DNA of 64,000 nt from Brevundimonas viscosa (GCF_900116065.1 NZ_FOZV01000010.1:33029-97028), one strand, 5' to 3'; counted from the stretch's first letter, positions 9,363-19,780 are shown. Numbers and translations: made by a program. Notes: generated by a model not told the origin, from the letters alone.

Positions 9363-9487
9363 GAGGGCGAGACTGACCCGCGTTCCGCCGCCCGGCAAGC
9401 CGCACGGCCAAGCCTGTAAGCTCCCCGTGATCACCGGAACGCGGCCCCCGGCCCTGCTTTTCAAGGTCATCCCCAACCACGGAGGCG

Positions 9488-10423
9488 ATGGCCATGCAGA
9501 ATCCTTTCCGACAGCACCGACCGCAGGACGACTTCGGCCGGCGCGACGAGCATCAACAGGGCCGCTGGGAGGCCCGCGACCCGCGCTGGGACGAACGCGC
9601 CAGCTGGTCCGAGGGCGATGGCGGCCGCACTGCCGAGGCCTACCGCGACCAGGGCCAGTACGGCCAGGACCGCGAGATGTCCGGCTCCCGGGGCATGGGC
9701 TACGGGCAGTCGCAGCAGAGCCAGTACGGCGGCGGCCTGTCGACCGGCTGGACCGGGGATCGTCAGCCCCAGCCGGGCGGCTCCTTCGACCAGTACGGTT
9801 ACGGCTCGCAGGCCTCCGGACAGCAGCAGCAATGGAGTCAGCCCCAGTACGGACGCGGCGACGCTGGCTCATGGAGCGGCCCCTCGAGCCACGGCGGCGC
9901 GTCGATGGGCGGCCAGGAGCGCTGGAGCCAGGGCGGTTACGGCCAGTCCCAGGGCTACGGTCCCTCCTCCGGCTACAGCCAGGGCGGATCGTACGGCGGC
10001 TCCAGCATGGGCGGCCAGTCCGGCATGCGCACCGGCTTCGCCGGCGGCTCTCAGACGCAGGGCGGCTACGGCCAGTCCTACGGCGGCTCGCAGGCGGGCT
10101 ATCCCTCGCACGGCTACGCGCCGGGCGCCCAGATCTGGGAAGGCTCGGGCTCGGGCATGGGCGGCCAGTCGCACGAGCACCACGACTTCGAGCCGGACTA
10201 CCTGCACTGGCGCCAGCAGCAGCTGTCGGCCTTCGACAACGACTACAAGAGCTGGCGTGACGAGCGGCGTCAGAAGTTCTCGTCCGACTTCTCGAGCTGG
10301 CGTCAGAACCGCCCGCGCTCCGAGGCGAGCGGCGAACACCACACCCCGGCCGAAAACCCCATCGTCGGCGACGTGTCCGACGGCGGCACCGGCAACGCGG
10401 CCGAGGCCAAGAAGCGCCAGTAG
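9488..10423 (+). CDS. Gly/Gln/Ser/Tyr-rich intrinsically disordered protein with C-terminal Trp-Arg repeats
   Basis: 311 residues with no signal peptide. Residues about 50-225 are low-complexity, built from GYGQ, SYGG, GGYSQ and similar units, very like the prion-like domains of RNA-binding proteins such as FUS. The C-terminal part is ordered-looking: three copies of a roughly 15-residue unit at 237-251, 252-266 and 267-272, each beginning D-Y/F-x-x-W-R and continuing with charged residues. Such D-Y-x-x-W-R repeats occur at the C-terminus of poorly characterised alphaproteobacterial proteins; their role is not known to me. The gene stands alone with its own strong terminator and is divergent from the GH47 gene. 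The reading frame is supported by the protein repeat pattern and the terminator position. Confidence 0.8.
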   Translation: MAMQNPFRQHRPQDDFGRRDEHQQGRWEARDPRWDERASWSEGDGGRTAEAYRDQGQYGQDREMSGSRGMGYGQSQQSQYGGGLSTGWTGDRQPQPGGSFDQYGYGSQASGQQQQWSQPQYGRGDAGSWSGPSSHGGASMGGQERWSQGGYGQSQGYGPSSGYSQGGSYGGSSMGGQSGMRTGFAGGSQTQGGYGQSYGGSQAGYPSHGYAPGAQIWEGSGSGMGGQSHEHHDFEPDYLHWRQQQLSAFDNDYKSWRDERRQKFSSDFSSWRQNRPRSEASGEHHTPAENPIVGDVSDGGTGNAAEAKKRQ

Positions 10424-10441
10424 CGCTTCCCCCGCCTGACG

Positions 10442-10477
10442 AAAGGGCCCGGCGATCGCTCGCCGGGCCCTTTTCTG
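10442..10477 (+). terminator. Rho-independent terminator of the disordered-protein gene
   Basis: A perfect 14-base stem (AAAGGGCCCGGCGA at 10442-10455 and its complement at 10460-10473) with loop TCGC, running into TTTTCT. It begins 18 bases after the stop codon. It is the clearest intrinsic terminator in the window. Confidence 0.9.
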
Positions 10478-10486
10478 CATTCAGTT

Positions 10487-10601
10487 CCTCCCCCGCAGGG
10501 GGAGGGGGACCATGCGAAGCATGGTGGAGGGGGTGGAGGGATATCTCCGGATCATCCCCCTCCACCGCCGTTCCGGCGGTCCCCCTCCCCCTGCGGGGAG
10601 G
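10487..10601. repeat. Pair of inverted REP-like palindromic units
   Basis: Two copies of a ~49-base unit lie head to head at 10487-10536 and, inverted, 10553-10601. Each reads CCTCCCC(C)GCAGGGGGAGGG, then GGACC, a short hairpin stem (ATGCGAAGCAT or GCCGGAACGGC), then GGTGGAGGGGG. A third unit lies at 43852-43900. The elements fill the space between the terminator at 10477 and the S9 peptidase gene and look like repetitive extragenic palindromes scattered through the genome. Confidence 0.8.
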
Positions 10602-10623
10602 ATTGCTCGTCGGTCTGTCTCCC

Positions 10624-13059
<2,436 letters not shown>

Positions 13060-13125
13060 GTTCACTTCCCCAACCCCGCCCCGAACCGGCGGGCCGGGCA
13101 CGCTAGGGTCCCGCGTCAGCCGCGG

Positions 13126-13920
13126 TCAAGGCCGCGCGGGGACGGCCCCCGTCATCGCGTAGCAACTGGCCCGGCTCGGCCGCGTCCCGTCCGGCGCGCC
13201 ATAGGCCGCCCGCACCGAGCACACGTCCGCCTCGCTCAGCCGCCCCTGCCAGCGGTCGGCGTTGCAGTAGTTCATGATCGAGGCCTGGTCGTAGTAGGTC
13301 TCCCCCTGCACCGTGGCCTCGGGCGCCCGGGTCCGCGCCAGGCAGTCCGGCGCCCGCGGGCTGACGTGGTCGTGGCTGAAGCCCAGGGCGTGCCCCAGCT
13401 CGTGCAGCGCGTCGGCGCGGAAGCAGCCCTCGCGCCCGACGCTCCCCCGCCGCCCGCAGATCCGGTTGGTGACGAGGTATTCGGCGTTCAGCACGATCTC
13501 CCCGCCCTGCACCAGATGCACGCCCAGATGGCTGGCCGAGGCGAACAGCTCCGGGTCGTGAACGATGCGGATCGGGATGCGCCGCTCCGGCCCGCTGGTC
13601 GGCGAGCCGTCGCAGGCGGCGCGGATGTCGAAGTCCACCTTAGCCGCGGTCTCCCAGACCGCGGCCGCGTCCATCACCGCCTCGCGCGCCCAGGCGTCTT
13701 CCGCGGCGGGGCTGGCGAAGCACATCGGCACGCGCCCGTCCGGCCACTGGTCCTCGGGATCGGGCGGCGGCGCCGGCGGCGGGGGCGGCGGAGGCGGAGG
13801 CGGCGGAGGCGGCGGCGGCGCATACACCGGCGGCGGCTCCTGCAGCCAGCTGCACCCGGCCAGCGGCGCGACCGCCAGACCCGCCAGCAGCAGAAACAGG
13901 ACGATCCTCAGCCGCTTCAT
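13126..13920 (-). CDS. Lipoprotein zinc metallopeptidase (metzincin type) with poly-proline linker
   Basis: 264 residues. A lipoprotein signal with lipobox LAGC (Cys23) is followed by an unbroken run of 15 prolines and further PPP, then a compact catalytic domain. The motif HELGHALGFSHDH is the metzincin HExxHxxGxxH zinc site with the extra D, as in matrixins and related enzymes, and YYDQASIMNYC further on supplies the Met-turn (SIMNY). Several Cys (ACDG, ICGRR, GCFRA, DCLAR) suggest disulfides. The proline rod probably holds the enzyme away from the membrane. Its ATG overlaps the tyrosinase stop (ATGA), so the two proteins are translationally coupled. Substrate unknown. Confidence 0.82.
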   Translation of the reverse strand: MKRLRIVLFLLLAGLAVAPLAGCSWLQEPPPVYAPPPPPPPPPPPPPPPAPPPDPEDQWPDGRVPMCFASPAAEDAWAREAVMDAAAVWETAAKVDFDIRAACDGSPTSGPERRIPIRIVHDPELFASASHLGVHLVQGGEIVLNAEYLVTNRICGRRGSVGREGCFRADALHELGHALGFSHDHVSPRAPDCLARTRAPEATVQGETYYDQASIMNYCNADRWQGRLSEADVCSVRAAYGAPDGTRPSRASCYAMTGAVPARP

Positions 13921-15245
13921 GTCCAGCGCGTCTCCGTCAGCGTCAGCTTCAGCTCGATCCACGCCGCCTGCGGCTCCGGCCGCCCCGCTTCCGGCAGCAG
14001 GTCCTCCGCCGCGACGGACACCGACACCGGCCCCTCGCTCGCCGCCAGCAGGTTCAGCACCTCCTCCCCGAACCGGAAGGGCAGCACATAGGGCCCGCGG
14101 TGCGCATGGCGGCCGTCGGCCTCGGGGACGTGCACGAAGGTCGGAGACGAGCCCAGCGACCGTTCGCGCCCGCCGCTGGCCAGGCGGATCTCCAGCGAGC
14201 GATCCTCCAGCGCCGCCTCGCGCGCATAGCCGACCGCGCCCGCGGCCTCGATCATCAGCGTGTCGTCGGCGTCGCGCATCCGCACCGCCGCCTCGGCCGG
14301 CAGGGTCAGGCTCATGCGGCCCGAGCCCGGCTCCGCCGCCGCGCGCACGGTCCAGCTCCCCCCGCCCAGCGGCACGCGCCGGGTCGCCCCCGGCGGTCCC
14401 GCCTCCGGGACGTTGAACACCGGGAACGGATACAGCCGGTCGTAGCCGTAGCCGAGCGCGCCCGTCTCCAGCGCCCCCGCCACCGGCAGATCGCCCACCG
14501 CCTCGCCGTCCGCGTCGACGAAGCCGGTCACCGTCAGGGCTGTCCAGTCCGCCGGATACAGGTTCCTGCCGCGCAGCCCATGCCACGTCGCCCAGACCCG
14601 GTCGACGTTGCTGTGGTGCAGCCAGAACATCGGGTCGCGCGCCGAGGTGCGCGGATGCCGCATCGCGCCGCCGATCAGGGCGTGGATGTGGTTGTGGCCG
14701 TAGCCCTCGACCATCCCCTGCCCTTCCGGCAGCTTGCCGCAGAAGGTCTCGAAATCGTCCGACGCCAGCCGCGCCGTATAGGGCGACTCGGCCCACCGCG
14801 CCGCGGCGAAGTCCAGCTCGTCCACGCCCCGGGCCCGCTCGCGCTCGTACAGCGGCGAGTCACGATCCGTCACCCAGGCCGGCAGGAAGCGGTGCTCCTG
14901 CCAGTCCCAGTAGGGCATGGCGAAGCTGTCGTGCCCGGTCAGCCGCGCCACGATCCGCTCCAGATGGAGCAGCTGCAGCCGGTGCCACGGCAGGAAAAGT
15001 CCGTTGCCGTGCTGGGCGTCGACATGGTGGATGCGCACCTGCCGGTCCCACGACAGCCCGTCGCGCCGCCGCTTCATCAGCCGCACGGCCTCGCCGAAGG
15101 CGACCACGTCGTCGCTGGTCGCGGTCAGCTCGCCGACGCTCCGACGGATGCGCAGGGAGGGCTGGGCCCCCGCGGCGCCCGCCGCCAGTCCCGCCGCGAT
15201 GGCCGCGCCGGCGCCGAGCAGGGTCGATCTGCGATCCAGCTTCAT
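13917..15245 (-). CDS. Tyrosinase family type-3 copper oxidase with Tat signal
   Basis: 442 residues from the ATG at 15245. The N-terminus has a twin-arginine signal (DRRSTLLGAGAAIAAGLAAG), fitting a cofactor-containing enzyme folded before export. The CuA region holds HHVDAQHGNGLFLPWHRLQLLHLER and the CuB region GHNHIHALIGG followed by DPMFWLHHSNVDRVWATWH, giving the expected six His ligands. The C-terminal ~180 residues form an extra domain with beta-rich sequence, as in many bacterial tyrosinase-like proteins that lack a caddie protein. Such enzymes hydroxylate or oxidise phenols; whether this one makes melanin or modifies peptides cannot be told. It is translationally coupled to the metallopeptidase downstream. 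Confidence 0.88.
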   Translation of the reverse strand: MKLDRRSTLLGAGAAIAAGLAAGAAGAQPSLRIRRSVGELTATSDDVVAFGEAVRLMKRRRDGLSWDRQVRIHHVDAQHGNGLFLPWHRLQLLHLERIVARLTGHDSFAMPYWDWQEHRFLPAWVTDRDSPLYERERARGVDELDFAAARWAESPYTARLASDDFETFCGKLPEGQGMVEGYGHNHIHALIGGAMRHPRTSARDPMFWLHHSNVDRVWATWHGLRGRNLYPADWTALTVTGFVDADGEAVGDLPVAGALETGALGYGYDRLYPFPVFNVPEAGPPGATRRVPLGGGSWTVRAAAEPGSGRMSLTLPAEAAVRMRDADDTLMIEAAGAVGYAREAALEDRSLEIRLASGGRERSLGSSPTFVHVPEADGRHAHRGPYVLPFRFGEEVLNLLAASEGPVSVSVAAEDLLPEAGRPEPQAAWIELKLTLTETRWT

Positions 15246-15286
15246 TCCGTCCCCCCGCGCCCCTCCGCGCGAGCGGTCAGGTTTCC

Positions 15287-15841
15287 TCAATCCGACGGCG
15301 AAGTCGACCCCGTCCGCTGCGCCGGCCCCTGACCGATGAACCGCGCCTCCCGCGCCGCATCCCAGCTCTCGCGCAGGCCGCGGCGCGGCATGTCGACCCC
15401 GAACACCGCCAGCTGTTCCGTCCACACCTCCGAAAGGCGCTCCACGGTCTGCGGGAGCCACCCCGGCGGTTGCTGTCGCGCCCAGTTCAGCGGCGAGACG
15501 GCGTTGAATACGATCAGGAACACCGTCGCCGTCACGATGGTCCGGCTTGTCCAGCGCCGGTCGCGGGCCGCCACGCCCTCGTCGTCCAGCGGCGGCGCCG
15601 GCGGGAAGGCGAACCGCCCCAGCGCGACGAGGGTGTTTTCGCGCGTCGGCAGATCGTGGGCGTCGGCGCTCTCGATCCAGTCGCTGGGCGGATCGGGCGG
15701 CGCCTCCTGCGGAGGCGGCAGGCTTTCGTACAGCGGCGGGAACGGCGACTCGGGCAGGTGCGTCGGGAACGGCTCCAGCGGCGCCGGAGGTTCCCCCGGT
15801 CCCTCGCCCTGCCCGCCCGTCTTGTCCCTGTCGTCGGTCAT
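15287..15841 (-). CDS. Single-pass membrane protein of the MBOAT/SGNH operon, unknown function
   Basis: 184 residues with no recognised domain. Residues 1-95 are acidic and Pro-rich, presumably cytoplasmic; one hydrophobic segment (about 98-115, IVTATVFLIVFNAVSPL) is followed by ~70 residues that include WLPQTVERLSEVWTEQLAVFGVDMP. The gene starts 15 bases after the MBOAT stop and is the last of a four-gene operon. By context it may be an accessory subunit of the O-acylation system; similar periplasmic-tail proteins accompany acyltransferases in Caulobacterales, but this is inference. Confidence 0.7.
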   Translation of the reverse strand: MTDDRDKTGGQGEGPGEPPAPLEPFPTHLPESPFPPLYESLPPPQEAPPDPPSDWIESADAHDLPTRENTLVALGRFAFPPAPPLDDEGVAARDRRWTSRTIVTATVFLIVFNAVSPLNWARQQPPGWLPQTVERLSEVWTEQLAVFGVDMPRRGLRESWDAAREARFIGQGPAQRTGSTSPSD

Positions 15842-15856
15842 CGCGCTCTCAACGCC

Positions 15857-17257
15857 TCAGAACTGGAAGTAGATGAACGGCGCGACGCCTTCGGGGCGCA
15901 CCGCCTCGACCAGCAGAACGGCCGCGCCGATCAGCAATCCCAGGCTCACTGACGGCGCCGCCTGCAGTCGCTCGGCCATGCCCTCCACCGCCCGCGGCGG
16001 CAGCCAGTGCATGGCCAGACCCCCGACGATCAGCGTCAGCAGCAGCGGCGTCAGCACCTCCACCGGCCCGATACGCCCCAGTCCCTCCAGCATGGCCAGC
16101 GCCAGTTCGAAGCTCTCGGCCCGGAACAGGATCCAGCCCAGGCAGACGATGTGGAAGGTGACCAGCACGCCCACCACTGTCGGGAGCACCTTGCGGTCGC
16201 CGAACGCCGCGCGGCCCAGCCGCTCGATGACCTGCACCCCGCCGTGCAGCGCGCCCCAGGCCAGGAAGGTCAGCGCCGCCCCGTGCCACAGCCCGCCCAG
16301 CACCATGGTGATGAAGACGTTGATGCAGCTGGCGAACAGCCCCTTCCGCCCCCCGCCCAGCGGCACATAGAGGTAGTCGCGCAGCCAGCTGGACAGGCTG
16401 ATGTGCCAGCGCCGCCAGAACTGCTGCATCGACGCCGCCCGGTACGGCTGATCGAAATTGCGCGGGAAGGAATAGCCCAGCAGCGCCGCCAGCCCGATGG
16501 CCATGTCGGAATAGGCCGAGAAGTCGCAGTAGATCTGCACCGCGTAGCCGTAGACGGCCGCGGCGATGTCGAAGGCCGAATGCGCGCTCGGGTCGAAGAA
16601 AACCGGATCGACCAGGTTCACCGACAGCTCGGAGGCGACCACTGTCTTCTTGAACAGGCCCCAGACGATCAGCAGCAGGCCGTGGGTGGCCATCACCCGC
16701 GTCAGCCGCGGCGCCCGCTCGAACTGCGGCAGCAGGTCCGAGGCCCGCACGATCGGCCCCGCCACGAGGTGCGGGAAGAAGCTCATCAGCAGCATGACGT
16801 CGAGCAGGCTCTTCGCCGGCGGCGTCTTCCCGCGATGGACGTCGACCAGGTAGCTGATGCCCTGGAAGGTGAAGAAGCTGATCCCGACCGGCAGGATGAC
16901 CTGCAGCAGCGGCAGGTCGCGCTCCCAGCCGAACCGCGCCAGCAGCTCCCCCGCCTGTTCGACGAAGAAGCCGTAGTATTTGAAGAAGCCGAGGATCAGC
17001 AGGTTGGCCGCCACGCCCAGACCGACCAGCCAGCCGTTCCGGCGTCCCGGCCGCCCGGCGATCAGCGCCGCCACCCCCCAGTTCAGCACCGCCGACAGGA
17101 TCAGCAGGCCGACGAAGCGCCAGTCCCACTGGGCATAGAAGAACCAGCTGGCCAGCAGCAGGAACACCTTCCGCCGGCCATTCTCGCGGTCCAGCGACCA
17201 GGCGGTGAAGTAGACGAACAGGAAGAAGACGCCGAAGGCCAGCGTGGGGAACAGCAT
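15857..17257 (-). CDS. MBOAT family O-acyltransferase (AlgI/PatA-like)
   Basis: 466 residues, the usual size. Members carry acyl groups across the inner membrane for O-acetylation of alginate, peptidoglycan or exopolysaccharide. It has about ten hydrophobic segments and the family signatures WFFYAQWDWRF, LILGFFKYYGF, LPVGISFFTFQGISYLVDV, YCDFSAYSDMAIGLA, PYRAASMQQFWRRWHISLSSW, YVPLGGG, and GGLWHGAALTFLAWGALHG with the catalytic His. Its ATG follows the SGNH stop codon directly (TAG then ATG), so it is coupled to the upstream SGNH gene. The acceptor polymer is not encoded nearby. Confidence 0.93.
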   Translation of the reverse strand: MLFPTLAFGVFFLFVYFTAWSLDRENGRRKVFLLLASWFFYAQWDWRFVGLLILSAVLNWGVAALIAGRPGRRNGWLVGLGVAANLLILGFFKYYGFFVEQAGELLARFGWERDLPLLQVILPVGISFFTFQGISYLVDVHRGKTPPAKSLLDVMLLMSFFPHLVAGPIVRASDLLPQFERAPRLTRVMATHGLLLIVWGLFKKTVVASELSVNLVDPVFFDPSAHSAFDIAAAVYGYAVQIYCDFSAYSDMAIGLAALLGYSFPRNFDQPYRAASMQQFWRRWHISLSSWLRDYLYVPLGGGRKGLFASCINVFITMVLGGLWHGAALTFLAWGALHGGVQVIERLGRAAFGDRKVLPTVVGVLVTFHIVCLGWILFRAESFELALAMLEGLGRIGPVEVLTPLLLTLIVGGLAMHWLPPRAVEGMAERLQAAPSVSLGLLIGAAVLLVEAVRPEGVAPFIYFQF

Positions 17258-18517
17258 CTACCGCCCCGCCTTCCACGCCTCGTAGGCGGCCAGCAGGTCG
17301 TCGGCGAGGACGCCGCCGATCCAGTCCGCGCCGGCGCTGGTGAAATGCACCCGGTCGCCGCGCATCAGCGGCTCCGCCCGCAGCGCCAGGCGATCCGACG
17401 AACAGTCCCCTCCCATGCGCCCGTGCCAGTCCCAGAACGCCACACCCGTGTCGGCGGCGACCCGGCGCTGCACGTCCCGGACCACCGCCAGCGACGGCGG
17501 CGGCGCCCGCTGGCCGTCGGCGCTGCAGCCGCCCTCGACGCCGCTGCGCAGGGCGTCCGGCGCGCCCAGGATCATCAGCGAAGCGCCGGGAACCAGTCGC
17601 CTCAGGCGCGCGATCTGGCCGCGCAGCAGCGCCTCGTACGCGACCGGCTCCAGCCCGTCCTCGAACCCTTCGTTGGTCCCGAAGGCCAGTACGATCAGCG
17701 ACGGGCGCCAGCTGGCCAGCTGTATCGCCACTACCGCCTCGTCCCGCGCGGCCAGGTCCCGCAGCGTCGCCCCGACGACGCCGAGGCTGGACAGGGTCAC
17801 CCCGGCGCCCACCTGGCCCAGCCGCACGTCGTGCAGCATCAACGTCGCGTCCAGCGGCCGCAGCACGATCTCGCGGGGCCGGCCGTCGGCGATCATGTTG
17901 ACGCAGGACCGCGTCGCGCCGTGCTCGTTGAACACGCGTTCGCTCCAGACCTCCCCGTCGGCCTCCACCCGCAGGCGACCGGCTCCCTCGCCGCAGACCG
18001 AGATCACATAAGCGAGGGCGTCGCGGCCCTCCGGCCGCAGTCTCAGCTCGGCGCCCGGCTCCAGCGAGATCGCCTGGACGCCGGCCAGGCCGACCCCGAC
18101 GGTGGGAAAGCCCCCGGGCCCGACCAGCGGAGCCGGCATCGGCCGCCAGCCCACCGCCGTCATCTCCACCTGATAGGGGGCGAAACCCTCGTAGGGCGGG
18201 CCCGGCGGCAGCACGCCCCGTCCGGCGTCGCCGAACCGCGCCTGCAGCGAGGCCCGCACCTTGCCGGTGATCCGGTCGCCCGCCGTGTGGCTGTCGCCGA
18301 TCTGGAGGATATGGACCGGCGCCATGCGGCGTCCGGCCTCGGTCGCGGCCAGGGCCTCAAACAGCCCCGCCAGCGCATCCGCCTGGCACAGGCCGCCGGC
18401 GCAGACCGGGAGGCCCGGCTGCGGCGGGCTCATCGGAACATAGGCGGTCTCCTGGGCCGAGGCGGCCGCGGCCAGTCCCCACAGCCCGGCGAGGAGCGAC
18501 GCCGCGGTCCGGCCCAT
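17258..18517 (-). CDS. Secreted SGNH/GDSL hydrolase-like protein (probable polysaccharide O-acetyltransferase or esterase)
   Basis: 419 residues from the ATG at 18517, giving a signal peptide (GRTAASLLAGLWGLAAAASA). SGNH blocks are visible: ILQIGDSHTAGD (Ser nucleophile), a Gly block around GVVGATLRDLA, VLAFGTNEGFE (Asn block) and DRVHFTSAGADW (Asp and His). A beta-rich insert lies between the first and second blocks (about residues 100-230), as in the peptidoglycan-acetylating PatB/Ape-type proteins. It lies two bases after DUF459 and abuts the MBOAT gene. By analogy with AlgI/AlgJ or PatA/PatB, it would accept acyl groups from the MBOAT in the periplasm. Whether it transfers or removes acetyl is not clear from sequence. 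Confidence 0.82.
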   Translation of the reverse strand: MGRTAASLLAGLWGLAAAASAQETAYVPMSPPQPGLPVCAGGLCQADALAGLFEALAATEAGRRMAPVHILQIGDSHTAGDRITGKVRASLQARFGDAGRGVLPPGPPYEGFAPYQVEMTAVGWRPMPAPLVGPGGFPTVGVGLAGVQAISLEPGAELRLRPEGRDALAYVISVCGEGAGRLRVEADGEVWSERVFNEHGATRSCVNMIADGRPREIVLRPLDATLMLHDVRLGQVGAGVTLSSLGVVGATLRDLAARDEAVVAIQLASWRPSLIVLAFGTNEGFEDGLEPVAYEALLRGQIARLRRLVPGASLMILGAPDALRSGVEGGCSADGQRAPPPSLAVVRDVQRRVAADTGVAFWDWHGRMGGDCSSDRLALRAEPLMRGDRVHFTSAGADWIGGVLADDLLAAYEAWKAGR

Positions 18518-18519
18518 GC

Positions 18520-19413
18520 TCAGGCGGCGGGAGCGACCGCAGTCGCCGTGGGCTGCGGCCGGTCCAGTCCGGCGTCCCGTTTCAGCCGCACGACCACCGG
18601 AGCGCTGATCCGCAGGTAACCGGCCATCGACATGTGGATGCCGTCGTTGGCCCGCATCAGCACCCTGCGGCCGTCGTCGTTCGGCAGATAGGCCTCGTAG
18701 CCGCCGTCCTCGCCGGAGGTCAGCGACACGGTCTCGATATACGGCACGCCGAGCGCCCTCATCCGCGCCGCGACCACGCCGTTGATCAGCGCCATCCGCC
18801 CGTCGAACCGCTCGCCCTTCATGCGCGGCAGGCCGACCCAGTAGACCGCCACGTCGCGGCTCCTCAGCAGGGCGACGAGGTCGTCGATGCGCCGGGCGTA
18901 AGCGGCCTTCCAGCCGTCGCTGCCGAAGGGGTGCACCGTCCCGTCCATCTCGATGCCCTGGGCGTCGTTGGTGCCGAACAGGATCACCGCCGCGTCCACC
19001 GGCTGTTCGTCCAGCTGCCGGCGCGTCTTCTCCTGGATGTTCACGTAGTCGTACCGGGACAGACCCGTGGAGACCTCCGAGAACTTGCTCACGGTCACGT
19101 CCGGCTGGTCGCGCAGTTCGCGGTACAGCCCGGCGTACAGGCCGTCCGCCATGGAGTCCCCGAAGACGCCGATCCGCAGCGGGCCCTGCGCCAGCCGCGC
19201 GGCCAGCGGCGTGACCGCCGCGGCGGGGGGCGGCGCGACGACGTTCGGCGGCGGGGCGGGTTCGGGCGCGGCCGCGGGCGCCGAGGCGGCCGCCTTCTCG
19301 CCGAGCAGCAGGGTCGGCTCGCGCATCCACGCGCGTCCGTCCGGCGTCAGCGCCAGGCCGGCGACGACCCCGACCACGAAGGCCGCCGTCAGTGCGTTGA
19401 TCCCGGCGCGCAA
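18520..19413 (-). CDS. DUF459-type SGNH hydrolase family protein, membrane anchored
   Basis: 297 residues with one N-terminal hydrophobic segment (INALTAAFVVGVVAGLAL), an Ala/Pro-rich linker to residue ~72, then an SGNH domain: IGVFGDSMADGLYAGLY (nucleophile Ser), VILFGTNDAQGIE (Asn block), VYWVGLPRMKGERF and ANDGIHMSMAGYLRI (Asp-x-x-His). GDSMADGL and the IHMSMAGY block are typical of DUF459 proteins. First gene of the operon with a second SGNH protein and MBOAT acyltransferase, so probably part of the same O-acylation machine. Confidence 0.82.
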   Translation of the reverse strand: MRAGINALTAAFVVGVVAGLALTPDGRAWMREPTLLLGEKAAASAPAAAPEPAPPPNVVAPPPAAAVTPLAARLAQGPLRIGVFGDSMADGLYAGLYRELRDQPDVTVSKFSEVSTGLSRYDYVNIQEKTRRQLDEQPVDAAVILFGTNDAQGIEMDGTVHPFGSDGWKAAYARRIDDLVALLRSRDVAVYWVGLPRMKGERFDGRMALINGVVAARMRALGVPYIETVSLTSGEDGGYEAYLPNDDGRRVLMRANDGIHMSMAGYLRISAPVVVRLKRDAGLDRPQPTATAVAPAA

Positions 19414-19780
19414 TCCGTCCCCCGAACAGTGCTCACCCGAGCCTTTTACCGTATCGACGCCCGCTCGCCACCGCGCGCCCGCCTCGGGCGAACAAAAAGG
19501 TTAACGGCGCCGCCGCCCTGCGACCGGAACTGACGCAGCAGCGGCGTTTCATGAGGTCGGCGGCGGACGAAGCGGACGCTGTGGACGCATCGGACTATGT
19601 TTTTTTGCCGCTTCGACCCCGTCCGGTGGAGGCAGGCGGACGCGTCGGACACATCGGACTGTGTTTTTTGGTCGCCGGGACCGGGCTGGACCGACGCGGG
19701 CTTGCCCCCCACGGCGCCGCGCGTTACGGACCATCAAGGCCGTCGATATTCATCAGGCGGTGAAAAAACACGAGGAAGCG
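19414..19780. other. 367-base intergenic region with a 9-base repeat cluster
   Basis: Divergent promoter region between the SGNH/MBOAT operon (minus) and the CoA-transferase genes (plus). The only clear structure is the repeat cluster at 19564-19670. Open frames here have poor protein character and no family match, so I call no gene. GAGGAA just before 19781 is a good ribosome binding site for the CoA-transferase A subunit. Confidence 0.6.
19564..19670. repeat. Two arrays of a 9-base repeat (CGGACxxxx), each ending in a T-tract
   Basis: Array 1 (19564-19599): CGGACGAAG, CGGACGCTG, TGGACGCAT, CGGACTATG, then seven T. Array 2 (19637-19663): CGGACGCGT, CGGACACAT, CGGACTGTG, then six T. The last 27 bases of the arrays plus T-tract are nearly identical in sequence and 73 bases apart. 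They lie upstream of the CoA-transferase start. They could be binding sites for a regulator with 9-base spacing or a decayed minisatellite. Confidence 0.65.

Noticed and set aside
9363..10565. In-frame upstream extension of the GH47 gene
   Set aside because: It overlaps the disordered-protein gene and its terminator; the Tat signal at 9362 marks the true start.
16007..18619. Long plus-strand open frame opposite the MBOAT and SGNH genes
   Set aside because: Gln/Arg/His-rich with no motifs; the minus-strand genes are well supported.
19564..19670. CRISPR array
   Set aside because: The units are 9 bases, contiguous and without unique spacers, so not a CRISPR.
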